Part shown: positions 30,611 through 31,265 of the stretch, one piece after another
Position numbering within the stretch: the first letter of the stretch is position 1
Layout of the letters: the number at the start of each line of letters is the position of its first letter
Assembly (NCBI GenBank): GCA_934589155.1
Contig: CAKTNP010000022.1
Coordinates: 1 to 31,265 of the forward strand
DNA: 31,265 nt
From: an uncultured Oscillospiraceae bacterium
Lineage (GTDB): Bacteria; Bacillota; Clostridia; Oscillospirales; Oscillospiraceae
Direction of reading: 5' to 3'
Translations under genes and position numbers: made by a program
The notes under the pieces: model-generated
The model's database searches: none
What the model was told of the DNA's origin: nothing
Seen by the model: only the letters and a program-made list of their open reading frames with translations

Positions 30611-31265
30611 TTTTTTCTCCCACAATCATAAACTAATATCATAACAGGATAGTAGCCGTTATATGCATCAAGAAACGAAGAACATGAACCAGTGTATCGA
30701 TATGCATCAGTCATGCCACTATATGCGTTGTAGTATAGAGCGTAATCAGAATATTGCTTGAAAGCAATAAAATGCGCACCTATACCCGGAAATTTATCAG
30801 TGTCGAACCAGCACCATAGAATGCATGCGTCTGCAGTTTCGGCTAACCCTTCGTATAGATTGACGTCCTTTGTTGCAAAAACACTGTAGCCATTGTCTCG
30901 GAAATAATCGATGCATGCATATGGGGATGACCCCATTAATCCGCCGAGTAGCAATTTGTTGTTACTGTTATAATAATCTAACACATCATCAAATGTAACA
31001 TCTGTTCTTCCCATGAATTGTATGGAATTGTACGTTGCAACTGGTCCACAGCCGCCATGTGATACAGTTGTTACTCCGAGTTTTTTGTTTCCTATGCCAT
31101 CAGCTTGTTGATCATAGATGAACATACTACTGCCATACGAAATACTCACCATAACACACGTCGATCCGGATATATCAATAAACTGACCTGGATTGTTTAA
31201 GCAGTACGCAAACGCATTGTACCCAATCAATCCCTGTCCCGTGCTGGCGTAACTGTCGGCATTGA
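30607..31265 (-). CDS. RHS toxin, C-terminal tip with a C39/papain-like peptidase domain (5' end beyond the window)
   Basis: The right edge cuts this gene; its visible part begins in the RHS core (ADSYASTGQGLIGYNAFA) and changes at CLNNP to an AT-rich tip. The tip has VSHGGCGPVATYNSIQF, a nucleophile-Cys helix with the GGCGP pattern of C39-like and related papain-fold peptidases. Later comes GIGAHFIAFKQYSDYALYYN, with the His on a strand and an Asn or Asp nearby, in the usual order Cys, His, Asn/Asp. A secreted or delivered cysteine peptidase toxin is therefore likely; a transglutaminase-like activity cannot be excluded. The stop overlaps the immunity-like start. The N-terminal delivery part lies outside the window. 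Confidence 0.7.
   Translation of the reverse strand, partial: NADSYASTGQGLIGYNAFAYCLNNPGQFIDISGSTCVMVSISYGSSMFIYDQQADGIGNKKLGVTTVSHGGCGPVATYNSIQFMGRTDVTFDDVLDYYNSNNKLLLGGLMGSSPYACIDYFRDNGYSVFATKDVNLYEGLAETADACILWCWFDTDKFPGIGAHFIAFKQYSDYALYYNAYSGMTDAYRYTGSCSSFLDAYNGYYPVMILVYDCGRKK
31202..31242 (-). repeat. RHS boundary direct repeat, copy 1
   Basis: Matches 29712-29752 at 39 of 41 bases. It is the shared core end at which tips can be exchanged by homologous recombination. Confidence 0.85.

Noticed and set aside
1..31265. tRNA genes, CRISPR arrays, insertion sequences
   Set aside because: I saw no tRNA-like cloverleaf with a T-loop consensus, no evenly spaced repeat array, and no transposase or terminal inverted repeat pair. 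A tRNA search program could miss-check this reading.

Overview
The window looks like chromosome from a GC-rich, spore-forming gut clostridium, probably of the Oscillospiraceae type (Flavonifractor, Lawsonibacter or Oscillibacter-like). This rests on a dipicolinate synthase pair (dpaA-dpaB), a long-form ribosome hibernation factor beside a DUF4364 gene, strong Shine-Dalgarno sequences, consensus sigma-A promoters and very GC-rich codon use. The genus is an inference; no rRNA gene lies inside the window.

Left part (1-4860). Two tandem consensus promoters fire leftwards out of the window, probably into an rRNA operon. Then come a small membrane protein (+), hpf (-), a DUF4364 gene (-), and dpaA-dpaB (+), which make the spore-core chelator dipicolinate. 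A gene-free stretch (3461-3760) has a promoter, a terminator and a duplicated 26-base element on the minus strand, and looks like an undescribed small RNA gene. A cupin gene and a small Cys-motif gene follow, translationally coupled.

Middle part (4858-17250). A 1925-residue DUF4011 / helicase / Vsr-like nuclease / DUF3320 fusion (-) resembles single-gene antiphage systems. It is divergent from a GT4 glycosyltransferase. A decayed FMN reductase gene and a tandem-GNAT acetyltransferase follow. Next is a compact four-gene operon, PlsC-like acyltransferase, GT8, GT8, PlsC-like acyltransferase, which probably builds an envelope glycolipid or polymer anchor.

Transport part (17250-24910). After a decayed lipoprotein / aldo-keto reductase stretch lies a tight seven-gene minus-strand operon. 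It is a complete nickel/dipeptide-type ABC importer bracketed by two related SAM methyltransferases, with one promoter and a palindrome at its transcription start.

Right part (24910-31265). This is a genome-decay and exchange zone. It holds a multiply frameshifted PEP-hydrolase-like gene, a small Dabb gene, the tail of an MFS transporter, and a CitMHS citrate transporter with one extra C in a C6 run. It ends in an RHS polymorphic-toxin array: two conserved RHS tips joined to unrelated AT-rich toxin tips (one a probable papain/C39-like cysteine peptidase, one hydrophobic), each followed by an overlapping putative immunity gene, plus a displaced RHS core fragment. The array continues beyond the right edge.
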